From assembly GCA_016785225.1 (NCBI GenBank), contig JAFBJZ010000772.1, positions 992,001-1,056,000 on the forward strand: a stretch of DNA of 64,000 nucleotides, in the 5' to 3' direction. Below, piece by piece: positions 48,401 to 58,929 of this stretch. The stretch comes from Psettodes erumei (lineage: Eukaryota > Chordata > Actinopteri > Pleuronectiformes > Psettodidae). The translations under genes were made by a program, and so were the position numbers. The first letter of the stretch is position 1. Every line of letters starts with the position of its first letter. Under the pieces are notes generated by a model. It saw only the letters and a program-made list of their open reading frames with translations, did not search any database and was not told where the DNA came from.

Positions 48401-51400
48401 AAAAAATATGAAGCCTGATTCTTTGGTACCGGTGGTGGGAACGAGACCACCCTGTAACAGACAGTTGTACCACTACATTAATCTGGTTAGTGCTTAAATT
48501 ATGTGTAGAGCTTGTCAGACCCTGGCATTGTACTACCTTGGCATACCTCCTTGCCCACTATATTTCCATCACCCTTTGTTTTTTCTAGCACAACAAGGTT
48601 AACCAGTGTTCCAGGAAGAAACAAAGTTTACTGTCACCATCAAGAGTGGGAGTTATGGGAGACACAGTGCAAAATCTGACAGAGTAAAAAGTTGTTGAGA
48701 TAATATACTGAAAAGTAACTTTCAAATAAATACGACAAATATTATGAATTATTATGCATCATGGTATATGTAGCTGGTATTTTTTCATAATTTTGGGGAT
48801 TACTGTATGTCTATCTATTTTACAATCCAACAGCTCCCTAATGGCCACACTGCTCCTTTTCATCCAACAAAACCAAAGTGGTTTGAACTAGAAGTAGGCA
48901 GGTTGATACTTGATACTGATACTACAAATGTTAATTCCTGTTTGAAGTATTAAAACTTGCATCAATAGGATTGGTACCAATAAGACTGATCCATGGCACA
49001 TTAAATCATATTCTTAATGCATAAACTTCTTTGCTTCTCTAGTGCTGATGTGTGAATGCATGCAGCCACAACCTTTTCAGTAATGCTAATTGTTTGGTGT
49101 GTTTCTCCATGATAATGAAAATGTATTCAGCGTGCTATTAGCTTGATTACTGAGGCTGACCTAGAGAGGTTTTTGTGAGCTTAGCAGTCTAGAAAGATGA
49201 GAGCTTCACTGACGTAAGCTGAGTAAGATCCAGTGTCCAGCGTACCTTACAGACTCTGGCAACCCTAGATATCCAGGGGTCAGCCTCCGGGCTGTGGTCT
49301 GAGTTCTTTTCACGGAAAAAGATGTAAATTTTATCATTGTCAGGGTCTTCCTTTCGCTTCACCCAGGATGCAGAGATGAACGTGGGCTCTGAGAAAAGAG
49401 GGGGTTGATATTTATCAAACTCCACTGTTTATGGTAGGCTACAGTGCAGCTTCAGCACACAATATGTGACACAAAAGCTTGGCATGGGAAAAATGAAATG
49501 AGACAATTACTCTGCACTGACGAGTGGACAAAACAATATAAGATAAGGGTTGATCAGGACAAAATGCGATGTTTTTTCTGTTTATTGGAACATTGGGTAT
49601 TTAATTTGGTGTACTGTCACACTCAGTGTACAGTGTAGTACCAACCCTACAATACAAATTGATTTCAGTCATGTACCCACCTGAGACCCAGCTGTCATAC
49701 ATCCATACATTAGTTCTGCTGCCAGCTTTCCTTCTGAATTGTAATGAACCTCTGTCAGCATCCAATGGTGCTGCTGCATACAGGTCCCCTTCTAAAAACA
49801 GTAGAGAGATATCACATGAAAAGCAGAAATATTCAATTATTGAGTGTCTGTGAAAATGCACTGGCTTGCCAAGTCAGGCATCGCACATGACTTAATATTC
49901 TAACATTAAGTCTGCAACCCTTAGCCACATTTTTAAACTTTCAAAAACATGGCGAACAGTTTTTTAAGAAGCTGTACTGTACTGTACATACCTACTGTGA
50001 GTGATACAGCATTTTGAGTGTACACAAATGGAGAGATGCCTGTCCCCTCATAACTCTCCACTATTTCATAAGTCTGATTGTTGACTGATGAGAACTGCAG
50101 GAATCATAAACAGAAAACAGAATATTATGATATTTAGCTCAGGACCACTTTGGTGGAAAAACACCATAACATGTAACACTAGTCACCCTAAACAAAAAAA
50201 ATGATAAAACATGGTTGTTCAAGTAAACTTTCATAAGAACACTCACAAGTTTCCAACATTGTGGTTTTAATCCATTTGTGCCACACACGAACAGGCTATC
50301 TTGAAATTTCTCAATGACAGTGATGACGTTTTCGCAAGGGCCCTGCAACAGACCGTATTATTCCCAAGTTGTTACAGAGAACTGATCTTATATCTATTTA
50401 ATTTTTTAAAATCATTACTTTGCAAACTTGTTGAACAGTCATTTCTGAACAGAAATCATCATCCTTTAGTTACCAACCTCTGGGCACTGCTGTTGCCCCG
50501 TTGTTTGCAATGGAAATTTCTGCAGAAGAAATATATTACGGAACAAATTAAAACAAATCAACAAAGTCTTTAAGTTTAGTTTTAAATGAGACATCATAAA
50601 TAGAAAATTAACATTTCAAAACAGTTGTTATCACATACTATCCAATGAAGAATGCTGCACTTAAGAGCCCTGCCCCAAAACATGGTGCATCTGGTGATTA
50701 CATAATGTTCGAAATAGCTGGGCAATAGATAAGAGCTAAAAATCTGGTACACAGCTGAGACTTTCTGTCTCAGGTTTACTTTCTTGGGCAAAACCAATTT
50801 CACTCCTCTCATACGGCTTCAGCAGCACCTGCTTCAGACTAGTATATCGGTGGAATTAAAGTCTGTGTGTCTTACAAGCAGTCATCATTTGTTCTAGTTT
50901 AAGAGATAATGATCAATAACGCATTACCCATTAACACTTAAGAAAGGAAAAAAAGTAGTCTCATTGATGATGGTGTACAGCGGAATATCATATTATGTAA
51001 ACTCAAGCATATTATATGTCAGTCTGTGATGTATGTTTACCACCATCACTGAGTCAGCAGCTTGAAACTGGCTTTGAAAGAGAGTATGTGTGAGTTGGCC
51101 CTGAAAGACCCACTGAACAAAGGGTGTGTGACAGCCATCTGTTACAGTGGCATCTAATTATGACCAGCTGCACTGCACACACAACTACCACACACACATC
51201 GAGCTGAAAATACATCAATAAGCCATGAGACAACTTGATGAAAACTACAGACAATATGTGTATTGCCGATGATACAGATAAACAAACATACAAACATCTG
51301 TGTTACAAAGTATATTCGCCCAGAAACACTCACCTCTATGATACGATAGTCATCCATGTCAAGTTTCAACACAAAATCGGTACCCCCAACATACATCTCC

Positions 51401-51847
51401 TCAGAGTCTTCGTGATAGAAGAACACACTGTGGTTCTGATAGGCGTCATATTCAAATCCACAGCTGACTGTATCTGGGAGAAATAAAGGGACGCATAATA
51501 ATTTTTGCTCCTGGGAGGAGGTTAGTGAAGATTTGACTGACTTAACGATTTAAATGACAGCATTGCGCAGTCACATACACAAATGTTTTATCGGTGCGAG
51601 CTGTCATTCCTTTTGGAGAGGACATCTATCTGAACTGATGTAGCTATAAATCTTCAAAAACAGCTGATATGGCTACACCTCAAACAACACTACTTAAGTT
51701 AAACTGAGTCGTAGTACAGAGAGGCAACTTACCTTTGCTTAAAAGTCTAGGAGTATCTCGACATCCTAGGGTCGGTGTGTCCGTCAAACCTAGGACTTGT
51801 CGAAAATCCCAAGCGAGCCAAATATAAATTAAAACTAATCTCCTCAT
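45454..51847 (-). CDS. sema7a: Semaphorin 7A, GPI-anchored (14 coding exons)
   Basis: Sema7A is a membrane-linked guidance and immune semaphorin acting through integrins and plexin C1. Exons 5' to 3' (minus): 51733-51847, 51334-51473, 50478-50519, 50247-50342, 49992-50094, 49681-49791, 49246-49388, 48024-48202, 47487-47595, 46991-47186, 46708-46820, 46134-46279, 45935-45993, 45454-45863. Phases agree and give 653 aa (human 666). Order: signal peptide (MRRLVLIYIWLAW), sema domain (exons 1-12: SVFFYHEDSEEMYVGGTDFV, SSVNNQTYEIVESYEGTG, FLKARLVCG, FNRLQDI, WRNTRVYALF, TAVCIYSVG), PSI domain (CEDCVLARDPYCAW), one C-terminal Ig domain (YLSCPID...YGLYECVS) and a hydrophobic end (TASIILGLATAVLH) fitting a GPI-anchor signal. 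Start: the only ATG in the leader exon, with a signal peptide. Oddities: the human RGD is KID here, and exon 8 has a weak donor. Head-to-head with commd4. Confidence 0.95.
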
Positions 51848-52379
51848 TTTGCGCCTCAGTGTGACAACTTCAGTTGCGTCTGTCCGTAAAGCTGATTAAG
51901 AGTTCACATCGTGACGGCTCCATCCAGACTCCTTCCTCCACACCCTCCTTGCAAACATAGTGTTTATACTGTATACCTGTCCTGTTTAGAATTTTAGGGC
52001 GAACTTGCTTTCGCCGCACAATGATTTTTAAAGCATCGATTTTTACATCAATATGTATATATTATTCTCTGAGAAATTTCAATTTTCTGTAGTGTACCTC
52101 TGAAACAACGCATTCGTTCACATTGGTATTTATAAGCAATTCTCAAAAAGTACGAAATTCAAGGTAGTAAAACCTAACAGTGTGTGTTTTCAAGCTGTTA
52201 AATGGGCCCAAAGAAAACACTAATAAATAGATATGGTACAAATGCCAGTCAATATCAGGATCATCGTTTACGTCTGAAGAGAAGCGCCCGTCCGTCTTTC
52301 CTGTTCACCAATCAGATGAGACAGAGTTCTTCCTGTTCATTTTTTTTTTTTTTTGCAGCTACTCGGCTGACCGACAACT
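51848..52379. promoter_or_regulatory. Shared head-to-head promoter interval of sema7a and commd4
   Basis: The two start codons point away from each other across 532 bp, so both promoters must lie here or overlap 5' exons. A CCAAT box is at 52,308-52,312, about 70 bp before the commd4 start. Just before the commd4 start a C/T-rich tract with about 16 consecutive T ends in GCAG, which can be read as a splice acceptor. Coordinated regulation is inferred from layout only. Confidence 0.55.
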
Positions 52380-54576
52380 ATGGTAAATACGTTTAATAAT
52401 CGCATTGTTTAGCAGTGTAACAGTGGTTTGCTTCTATGGAAGTCAGTTTAATCATATAGTATTTGAATCGCGTGGTTTATAAATGCCTTACGTAATTATT
52501 TAGCCGATTAATATCCATGGGTAGTCCGGCTTTCAGGTATAGCTAGCAAGCTAAGCTAGTAGCCTGTAAATGTTCATGCTGCAGTGGTTTGTTGTTGTTT
52601 TTTGGGCGGGGGGGGGGGGGTGCATTATATATATTATACTTACACGACGTCTTTTCTGCTGCAGCGGTTCCGTTTCTGTGGAGATTTGGACTGCCCTGAT
52701 TGGGTGCTTGCCGAAATTAGCACATTAGCGAAAATTGTAAGCAGTGACAAATGCCCTACACATCAACATTACAGCGGTGTTATTTTTTCAGTGACAGCTC
52801 ATGTTGTTTTTTTTTAACAACCTGTGTGTTTTCTGCCTCACGACTTTTTACAGTCAAGTGTCAAGATGAAGCTCCTATGTGCTCAAATGCTGAAGGATTT
52901 GCTTGGGGAAGGCATTGATGTAAGAGTTTAATACAGAGTGTATTAAGAGTTTATGTATTGATCTTAGATCAGTTTATACATGCACATTTTACCCACACTG
53001 ATTAATATTGTCCCCCCCTCTCCTAAGTATGACAAGGTCTCAAAGCTTACTGCAGATGCAAAGTTTGGTAAGTCTCCCTCCTACTGATACTCAGTTGTCG
53101 AAAAGTAATCAGCAATATAGCAATTGCACATAATTGATGAAGTATTTTGCATTTGTTCTTATACAAGGGAACATTTTACCTGCATCCAATAAAGCAACAT
53201 ATGTAAAAGTACATATGTATCTGAAGTATATCATCTGGCTCACTTACGTTACATGTAAGCCTGTCTATCATACCTGCATTACACTGTTTATACATGCATT
53301 CATGACATAATGCTGTTTTGCAGAAAGTGGAGATATCAAAGCAAGTGTGGCAGTGCTCAGCTTCATTTTCTCCAGTGCAGCAAAGCATGATGTTGACAGT
53401 GAATCTCTTTCCAGTGAGCTGCAGCAACTCGGTCTGCCTAAAGGTTAGTCCACTGGGGTTTCTATGTTTGGTATTAAAATGCTGATTATGTTGCATAATC
53501 TGTTGTTATGCATGCACAGACCTCTTTCCATACTTCAGTTGGTGCCAAGAGTCAGGACAGACTGGTTATTACAGCAGAACAAAAGTGGAAAAATAAAATT
53601 TGACTCTTTAACTCTTTGTAATATTTCAGAGCAATGTGAAAACCAAGGGCTCCTAAATACATAATTTTTTATTTACAATTTTAAAAAATATTAAACTGTG
53701 CAAAGAATAGTCAGTGAAATCTAAATTTAGAAAGGGCCATTGTTCATAGGAGACAATTAATTGCCTCATTGCCAAAAACATTAAGGTCCCAAATCACAGC
53801 CTATTGTGTTATTGTTAGAACTTGTACTGTATAGTTGCCTATTGTGTAACTGATATGTAGTATGACTCATATTCAGCTGGTACCTCAAGGGGTGTGCCAC
53901 AAGGACAGCAAAGAGTGGTGGGATGGGTGGTGCTGTGCATTAACAAAATAACACTCACAGTTAACTCTTCACCAAGTTGAGACTGTGTCATTGTGTTATC
54001 TTTAACTAATTTATCTAATTACCCACACCTGACCTTTCAGAACACACAATGGGGCTCTGCAAATCATATGAAGACAAGCAGTCTGCGCTACAAGGCAAAT
54101 TAAGAGAGACAAGTCTGAGATGTAAGTCTTTCTGGCTGTCTTGCCCATTTCAAAGAGCAAGACAAATATTACTGATGACGAGCACTGTTATTTGTGAGGC
54201 TGCTGAGTGAAGCAGGCATTGATTCTGCTCTGTAATGAATTTCAGTGGGGCGACTGGAGGCTGTGTCATGGCGTGTTGACTACACTCTGAGCTCCAATGA
54301 GCTGAGAGAGGTGAATGAACCAATGATTCAGCTTAAACTCCAGGCACAAGGAACAGAGTCGGGCTCCACAGAGACTGTTGTCTCTGTCTCTGCGGATAAA
54401 TTCAGAGTCTTGCTTGCAGGTCAGTTCTGCATCTTGTCAAATTGCAATTTTGTCATAGTTTGTTCCATTTCAAATGAAAATACATAGCATAAAAATTATA
54501 TTTTAAGAAATATCTTCCTTTGTGTGTTTCCACAGAGCTCAAACAGGCCCAGGCTATGATGAATGCACTACAATAA
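52380..54576 (+). CDS. commd4: COMM domain-containing protein 4 (8 coding exons)
   Basis: COMMD proteins form the ring of the Commander complex, which recycles endosomal membrane cargo and influences NF-kB signalling. Exons: 52380-52382 (the ATG alone), 52665-52736, 52854-52919, 53028-53067, 53324-53443, 54041-54121, 54246-54419, 54536-54576. Phases agree and give 198 aa (human 199). The N-terminal helical half contains FRFCGDLDCPDWVLAEISTL, KLTADAKFESGDIKASVAVL and SSELQQLGLPKEH, nearly identical to human. The C-terminal COMM domain (about 125-198) has VSWRVDYTLSSNEL, SADKFRVLLAELKQAQAMM. Start choice: conserved Arg-Phe-Arg-Phe begins exon 2, and an ATG directly followed by GTAAAT precedes it. 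An AATAAA pair at 54,906-54,915 follows. It sits upstream of neil1 on the same strand, as in human 15q24. Confidence 0.96.
52608..52620 (+). repeat. Poly(G) run in commd4 intron 1
   Basis: Thirteen consecutive G follow GGGC about 45 bp before the exon 2 acceptor. Long G runs are uncommon and are prone to sequencing length error. Confidence 0.8.
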
Positions 54577-54930
54577 TTTCTCACAGTGTTTGATTAAGAG
54601 CTGGACAAAGATGGTGCTCATAGATTGCCAAAAGTGCAATATTTACATTGTATACAGCATCATTTCTTTGAATGAATGTAGTCCTACGAAAGGTTTAATG
54701 GAAAACTCATCCCTTCTTTGCATCGACTGATATTTAGTTGTATTTTTCTACCACATTAGTAATAACTGGTGGGAATGCTTTCAGACTGTGATTTCCCACC
54801 GAAGCAAAAATACTGAATGGACCATTTTTGTAAAATGTTGATTATAATTTAACATATCTTGATTTGTTGATGATTTTATGTGCTGCCTTCACAAACTCAT
54901 ATATTAATAAATAAAATTTAAAACACTGAT
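54577..54930 (+). other. commd4: commd4 3' untranslated region
   Basis: Overlapping AATAAA hexamers at 54,906-54,911 and 54,910-54,915 mark the likely end about 330 bp after the stop. No open frame or other gene is present. Confidence 0.7.
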
Positions 54931-55099
54931 ATATTTGCATCCTTGCCCGGGTTTCAGCAACTCCTGCATGCAACTCCCCCTTCATGCATCGTTTCCACAG
55001 TGCTTTTACTAGAACGTGTTATTCATTGAGGTATTAGAGAGCGCGACATAAAATCCAGTTCGATCATAAGTAATCGGAAGATACTCGACTACAAACATT

Positions 55100-55317
55100 G
55101 GCCATAGAGACACACGGAGGTCTCGCGATATTTCCAACTCAATGGTGTACGGTGATGTTACGCAACTTGTTTGGTAACGAACATGTTGTCAAAGGCTCTT
55201 GGTTTGTGCCGTAACCGCTCATTGCCCTGTGTAGTGTGAAAGAACAAGACAACCTCTGTAAGTTGCGCGTGATAAATTTGCAGGTTTACAAGCGGCGAGG
55301 TCTCTTTCCTGGTCTTG
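55100..55317 (+). promoter_or_regulatory. neil1: neil1 promoter and noncoding first exon
   Basis: A CpG-richer patch contains TCTCGCGA at 55,121-55,128, which resembles the TCTCGCGAGA element of housekeeping promoters, and then a strong donor CTTG/GTAAGT with the exon ending at 55,317. Acceptors CTCAG and CTTTAG occur in the 50 bp before the neil1 start at 55,976, so a noncoding exon spliced to the coding one is likely. The start site is not determined. Confidence 0.55.
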
Positions 55318-55975
55318 GTAAGTTTGAACAGATGGCCTTGCAGCTCACTGTGTGCAGCGCGTACCGGTCATTCACCCTGTTATAGGTTAAATAGTGTAAT
55401 ATGGTGTCTGGATGTGTGCGATGTTGTAACGTCCACGCATGTGCGAATCGTGCTGTGTGGTCTAAGGATTAATGTTTAGTCTAACGATGTTTGTGTGTGC
55501 GAGTGTGTGTTATGGTTAAGGAAGTGGAAGGTTGTGCAGCGGTACTTTTTCACGGACCAATCCCTACTGTGGTCAAACGTCCAACCGTATAAGCCACCGG
55601 GTCCCCACTGCATGTAACACAATTATTTAGAATTTTGATATATATTGCATTTAATCAGTTAAATCTTTAAGTTACACTTTGTGTACAAGCATTAAGGTTT
55701 CAATTCTGTTTTGTCTCCAATGTAGGGAAAATGTTGAAGCTTTCAGTTAAATTATTTTTTGGGGCATTAAAGTTGTTAAATGTAAAAATAATAAGTTTTT
55801 ATATACTACTGGGCACTGAAATACCCACAAGTTTGTAATTGTATACTATAAAATCTTCTCAGGTTGCAAGTTGAATGCTAGTTTCTGCACCTGGTGTTAT
55901 ATTTTGTTATGTCATCTTTTCTCAGACATATATTCTCTGCTTTAGTTGTAGCACAGCTTCATCTGTTCCACCAAA

Positions 55976-58584
55976 ATGCCTGAGGGACCAGAGCTACACT
56001 TGGCGAGCCTTTACGTGAACAAAATGTGTGATGGAGTGGTGTTCACTGGACCGGTCAGAAAATCGGAGGTTCACAAGAGTCCTGATGTGCCCTTCACTTG
56101 TGAGGCTTATCGTATCACAGCCTTTTCCAGAGGGAAGGAAGTGAAGGTCACGCTGACACCTGTGAAGAGTGATGACCCAAAACAGCGAGTGAAGGCAGCA
56201 CAAGCAGACCAGCCCATGGACATTGTCTTTCGCTTTGGGATGTCTGGCTATTTTCGCTTCACCACAGAGAATGAGCTACCCAAACATGCCCATTTGTGTT
56301 TTTATTCCAAAGAGACACCCTGCAGAGTGCTGAGCTTTGTGGACACACGCAGGTTTGGCAGCTGGCAGCCCAACGGGACATGGCAGCCGGACAGAGGGCC
56401 CTGTATCATGTTTGAGTACAAAAGCTTCAGGTTGGTAATTCTGAGCGCGTCATTCATGTCCCCTGTCTGGTCTAAATATCAGTGTCACACTGACCAATTA
56501 ATATTTTAACAGGGAGAATGTCATGTCGCATCTGTCCAATCGTGCCTTTGACAGGCCCATCTGTGAAGTTCTGCTTAATCAGAAGTACTTCAATGGTATC
56601 GGGAACTATCTAAGAGCTGAAATCCTTTTCAGGTGAGTAACAACCTGCATAACCTGCAGATCCATGGTAACTACACATTATACAGTTAAGTGGAAGGCAT
56701 GCACAGACCATACCTAATCAATATTACACTAATTGCTCTTTAACAGGGAGATAAAAATCTTTCTGTTGATGTACTAATGATTAGTTGTCACCCGGATCAC
56801 CTCCCCATATGTAGTTAGTTGTTACAAAGAAGGAAAACCTACAGACCTCAGATGTGTGTATACACAGGAAGGGCAGAAACCTGGGTGCTGACAATAGGCT
56901 TGTACACTGACAAGCCTAAGTAACAAAATTTACTTTAAGATTACGAAGAAGGCAACAGGAATACTTTTGCTTTAGAATTTTTTATAGTTATGATGGTTAA
57001 TGAATTATGGTCAATCTCACATGACCAGGATTGTTTCTAAAGCACTGTTACTGTGAGGTTCTTGTTAAAAACAACAGACTGAAGGTTAGTTTTGTTCTGT
57101 TGAAAATCATGACCATGCATGGTACCCGGTCTCACGTTTTTCAAGGTCTGTTTCCCTCAGATATGGAATGAATGGTCTCTTTCACTTCACAGTTTCTTAC
57201 TTCCCGTGGGGCATAATGAGTTATGGTGAACAAAAAAGAACCTTTTGTTTTACAAAAGAAGGGGCCTTAAGTAGGTTTTTTTTTTGTTTTTTTTAAGGTT
57301 GAACATTCCACCCTTCATGCCCGCCAGGACCATACTGGAAGGCCTTGAGTCAGAAGATTTATATGAAAATGACAAGTCTGTGAAAAATGAGATCACAGAC
57401 ACAAAGGTGAAAGATGAACACATTTTTTCAGATTCAGATCCTCAGTTGTAATCACTTTGCATTTTCTAACACTGCACTCTTTATTCTTTACAGAAGGCCT
57501 CAGACAAAGCTAAAAAGAAAGGGGTGATGGGAGACCTACTCAGACTGTGTCATACGGTACCTCTGGAGGTGGTGAAACTTGGTGGGTTATCAGCTGTTTA
57601 CTGTCTGGTTTGCTCTGAATTTCAACCCAAGTCTGTTAGCCTTCAAAAGAGGGAAAGTGTTCATCCTTTTTCCAGAGATGTTGCAATTTTATTTTCCTGT
57701 AAAAGATGTTCTGATTTTTTTCTGATATTTTTTGACTACAGGTGGAAAGGGCTACGATCCTGAGAAGGCAGACTACTCAGACTTTGAGGCATGGTTGCAG
57801 TGTTATTATGTAGATGGAATGAAATCTATCCGGGACCACAATGGCAGGACCATGTGGTTCAAAGTGAGTTAAAGGAAAAAATCCCATATTTTAATGTGTG
57901 TCACAAAATTTTAGATCATCACTGATATGTTCTGTTCTAACTCCAGGGTGATCCAGGCCCCATGGCACCTAAAGGTTGGTCATACTTTGAAACTGAGCAC
58001 TTCAGCCGAAATGTATCTAAGAGTCAATACATCCGACTGAGCTGGTGTCACCTTTTTTACTCATCGTAGATCCAAAGTCACCCAAGGCAAAAAAAAGAGC
58101 AAAGAAAGGGATGACCATGATTATACAGACAAGAAAAAGGTATTAGATTAAGATTGTTTTTTTTTATTTTGTAATCTTTTTACTTGTCCTGAGATGAACT
58201 CTGCATATGAAAATTCTCAACACCAGTTTCATTTCATTAGCTGGTCTGGAGTCACTCTGAAAGCACAATGAAGAAAAAAGGGATTAAACTGAAAACTTTG
58301 ACGAAAATACCAAAGGAAGAAAAGGTGGAAGTCAGACCCCTTAGAAGGCAGACTGAAAAAGCCTGGAAAGTAAACACACCTCAGCATGATGTTGGCAAGA
58401 GTTCAGCTCTGCATAAGAGGAAGAGGAGTGGTGCAGCGCCAATAGTAGGTGAGCTATTGATATTGTCTCAGAATGAAACTATTTGTGATGGAGGAAGAGG
58501 GTGAAAATTTTGAATCAAACAACCCTTCCTTTTACAGGCTCACAGAGGCGAAGCAGCAGAGTTACCCGACAGCACAGCAAGTAA
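55976..58584 (+). CDS. neil1: NEIL1, endonuclease VIII-like DNA glycosylase (9 coding exons)
   Basis: NEIL1 removes oxidised bases (thymine glycol, FapyG, hydantoins) in base-excision repair and cuts the strand by beta,delta-elimination. Exons: 55976-56430, 56513-56632, 57298-57406, 57494-57581, 57742-57863, 57947-57974, 58078-58139, 58241-58448, 58538-58584. Phases agree and give 412 aa (human 390). The N-terminus MPEGPELHLAS carries the catalytic Pro2 and Glu3 of the Fpg/Nei family. Other family blocks are RGKEV (Lys), FRFGMSGYFRF, FVDTRRFGSWQ, AFDRPICE, FNGIGNYLRAEI (helix-two-turn-helix) and the zincless finger HNGRTMWFKGDPGP. The C-terminal tail is Lys/Arg-rich, as in vertebrate orthologues. 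The exon 7 acceptor was chosen at AG 58,076-58,077 because only it keeps the frame into exon 8; a nearer AG at 58,068-58,069 does not. The codon matching the human edited Lys242 is AAA (57,518-57,520). Confidence 0.96.
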
Positions 58585-58640
58585 AACACTTTCATACTTT
58601 TATACTTGTAATTTTTTTATTAAAACATGTTTCTACAAAA
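58585..58640 (+). other. neil1: neil1 3' end with ATTAAA signal
   Basis: ATTAAA at 58,619-58,624 lies 35 bp after the stop codon, which would make a very short 3' UTR. Later plus-strand signals would run into man2c1 antisense. Confidence 0.5.
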
Positions 58641-58859
58641 GTTCTCCAAGTGTTTGATTCAAAGCAAAATAACATTATTTTTGGCATTTTAGCAACATCA
58701 TGTACATCCAATACATGCTCATATTCCTATGGCAGACCTAATAGAAAGTCAAAAGAGCAGCACCAGATGATTCATTCAACTAGATTCAAACCTTCAAGTC
58801 CAATATCTTTACAGGACAAACTGCCATCATGTCTTAATTCTTGATTTGATTTCTTGATT

Positions 58860-58929
58860 TCATATAATATCCATCCTGCATACATTTAATTGTATGTATT
58901 ACAAATGTGATCACCTTGAGACTCCATAA
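58860..58929 (-). other. man2c1: man2c1 3' end with ATTAAA signal
   Basis: On the minus strand ATTAAA (plus-strand TTTAAT, 58,885-58,890) follows the man2c1 stop by about 40 bp, suggesting a very short 3' UTR facing neil1. Confidence 0.5.
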
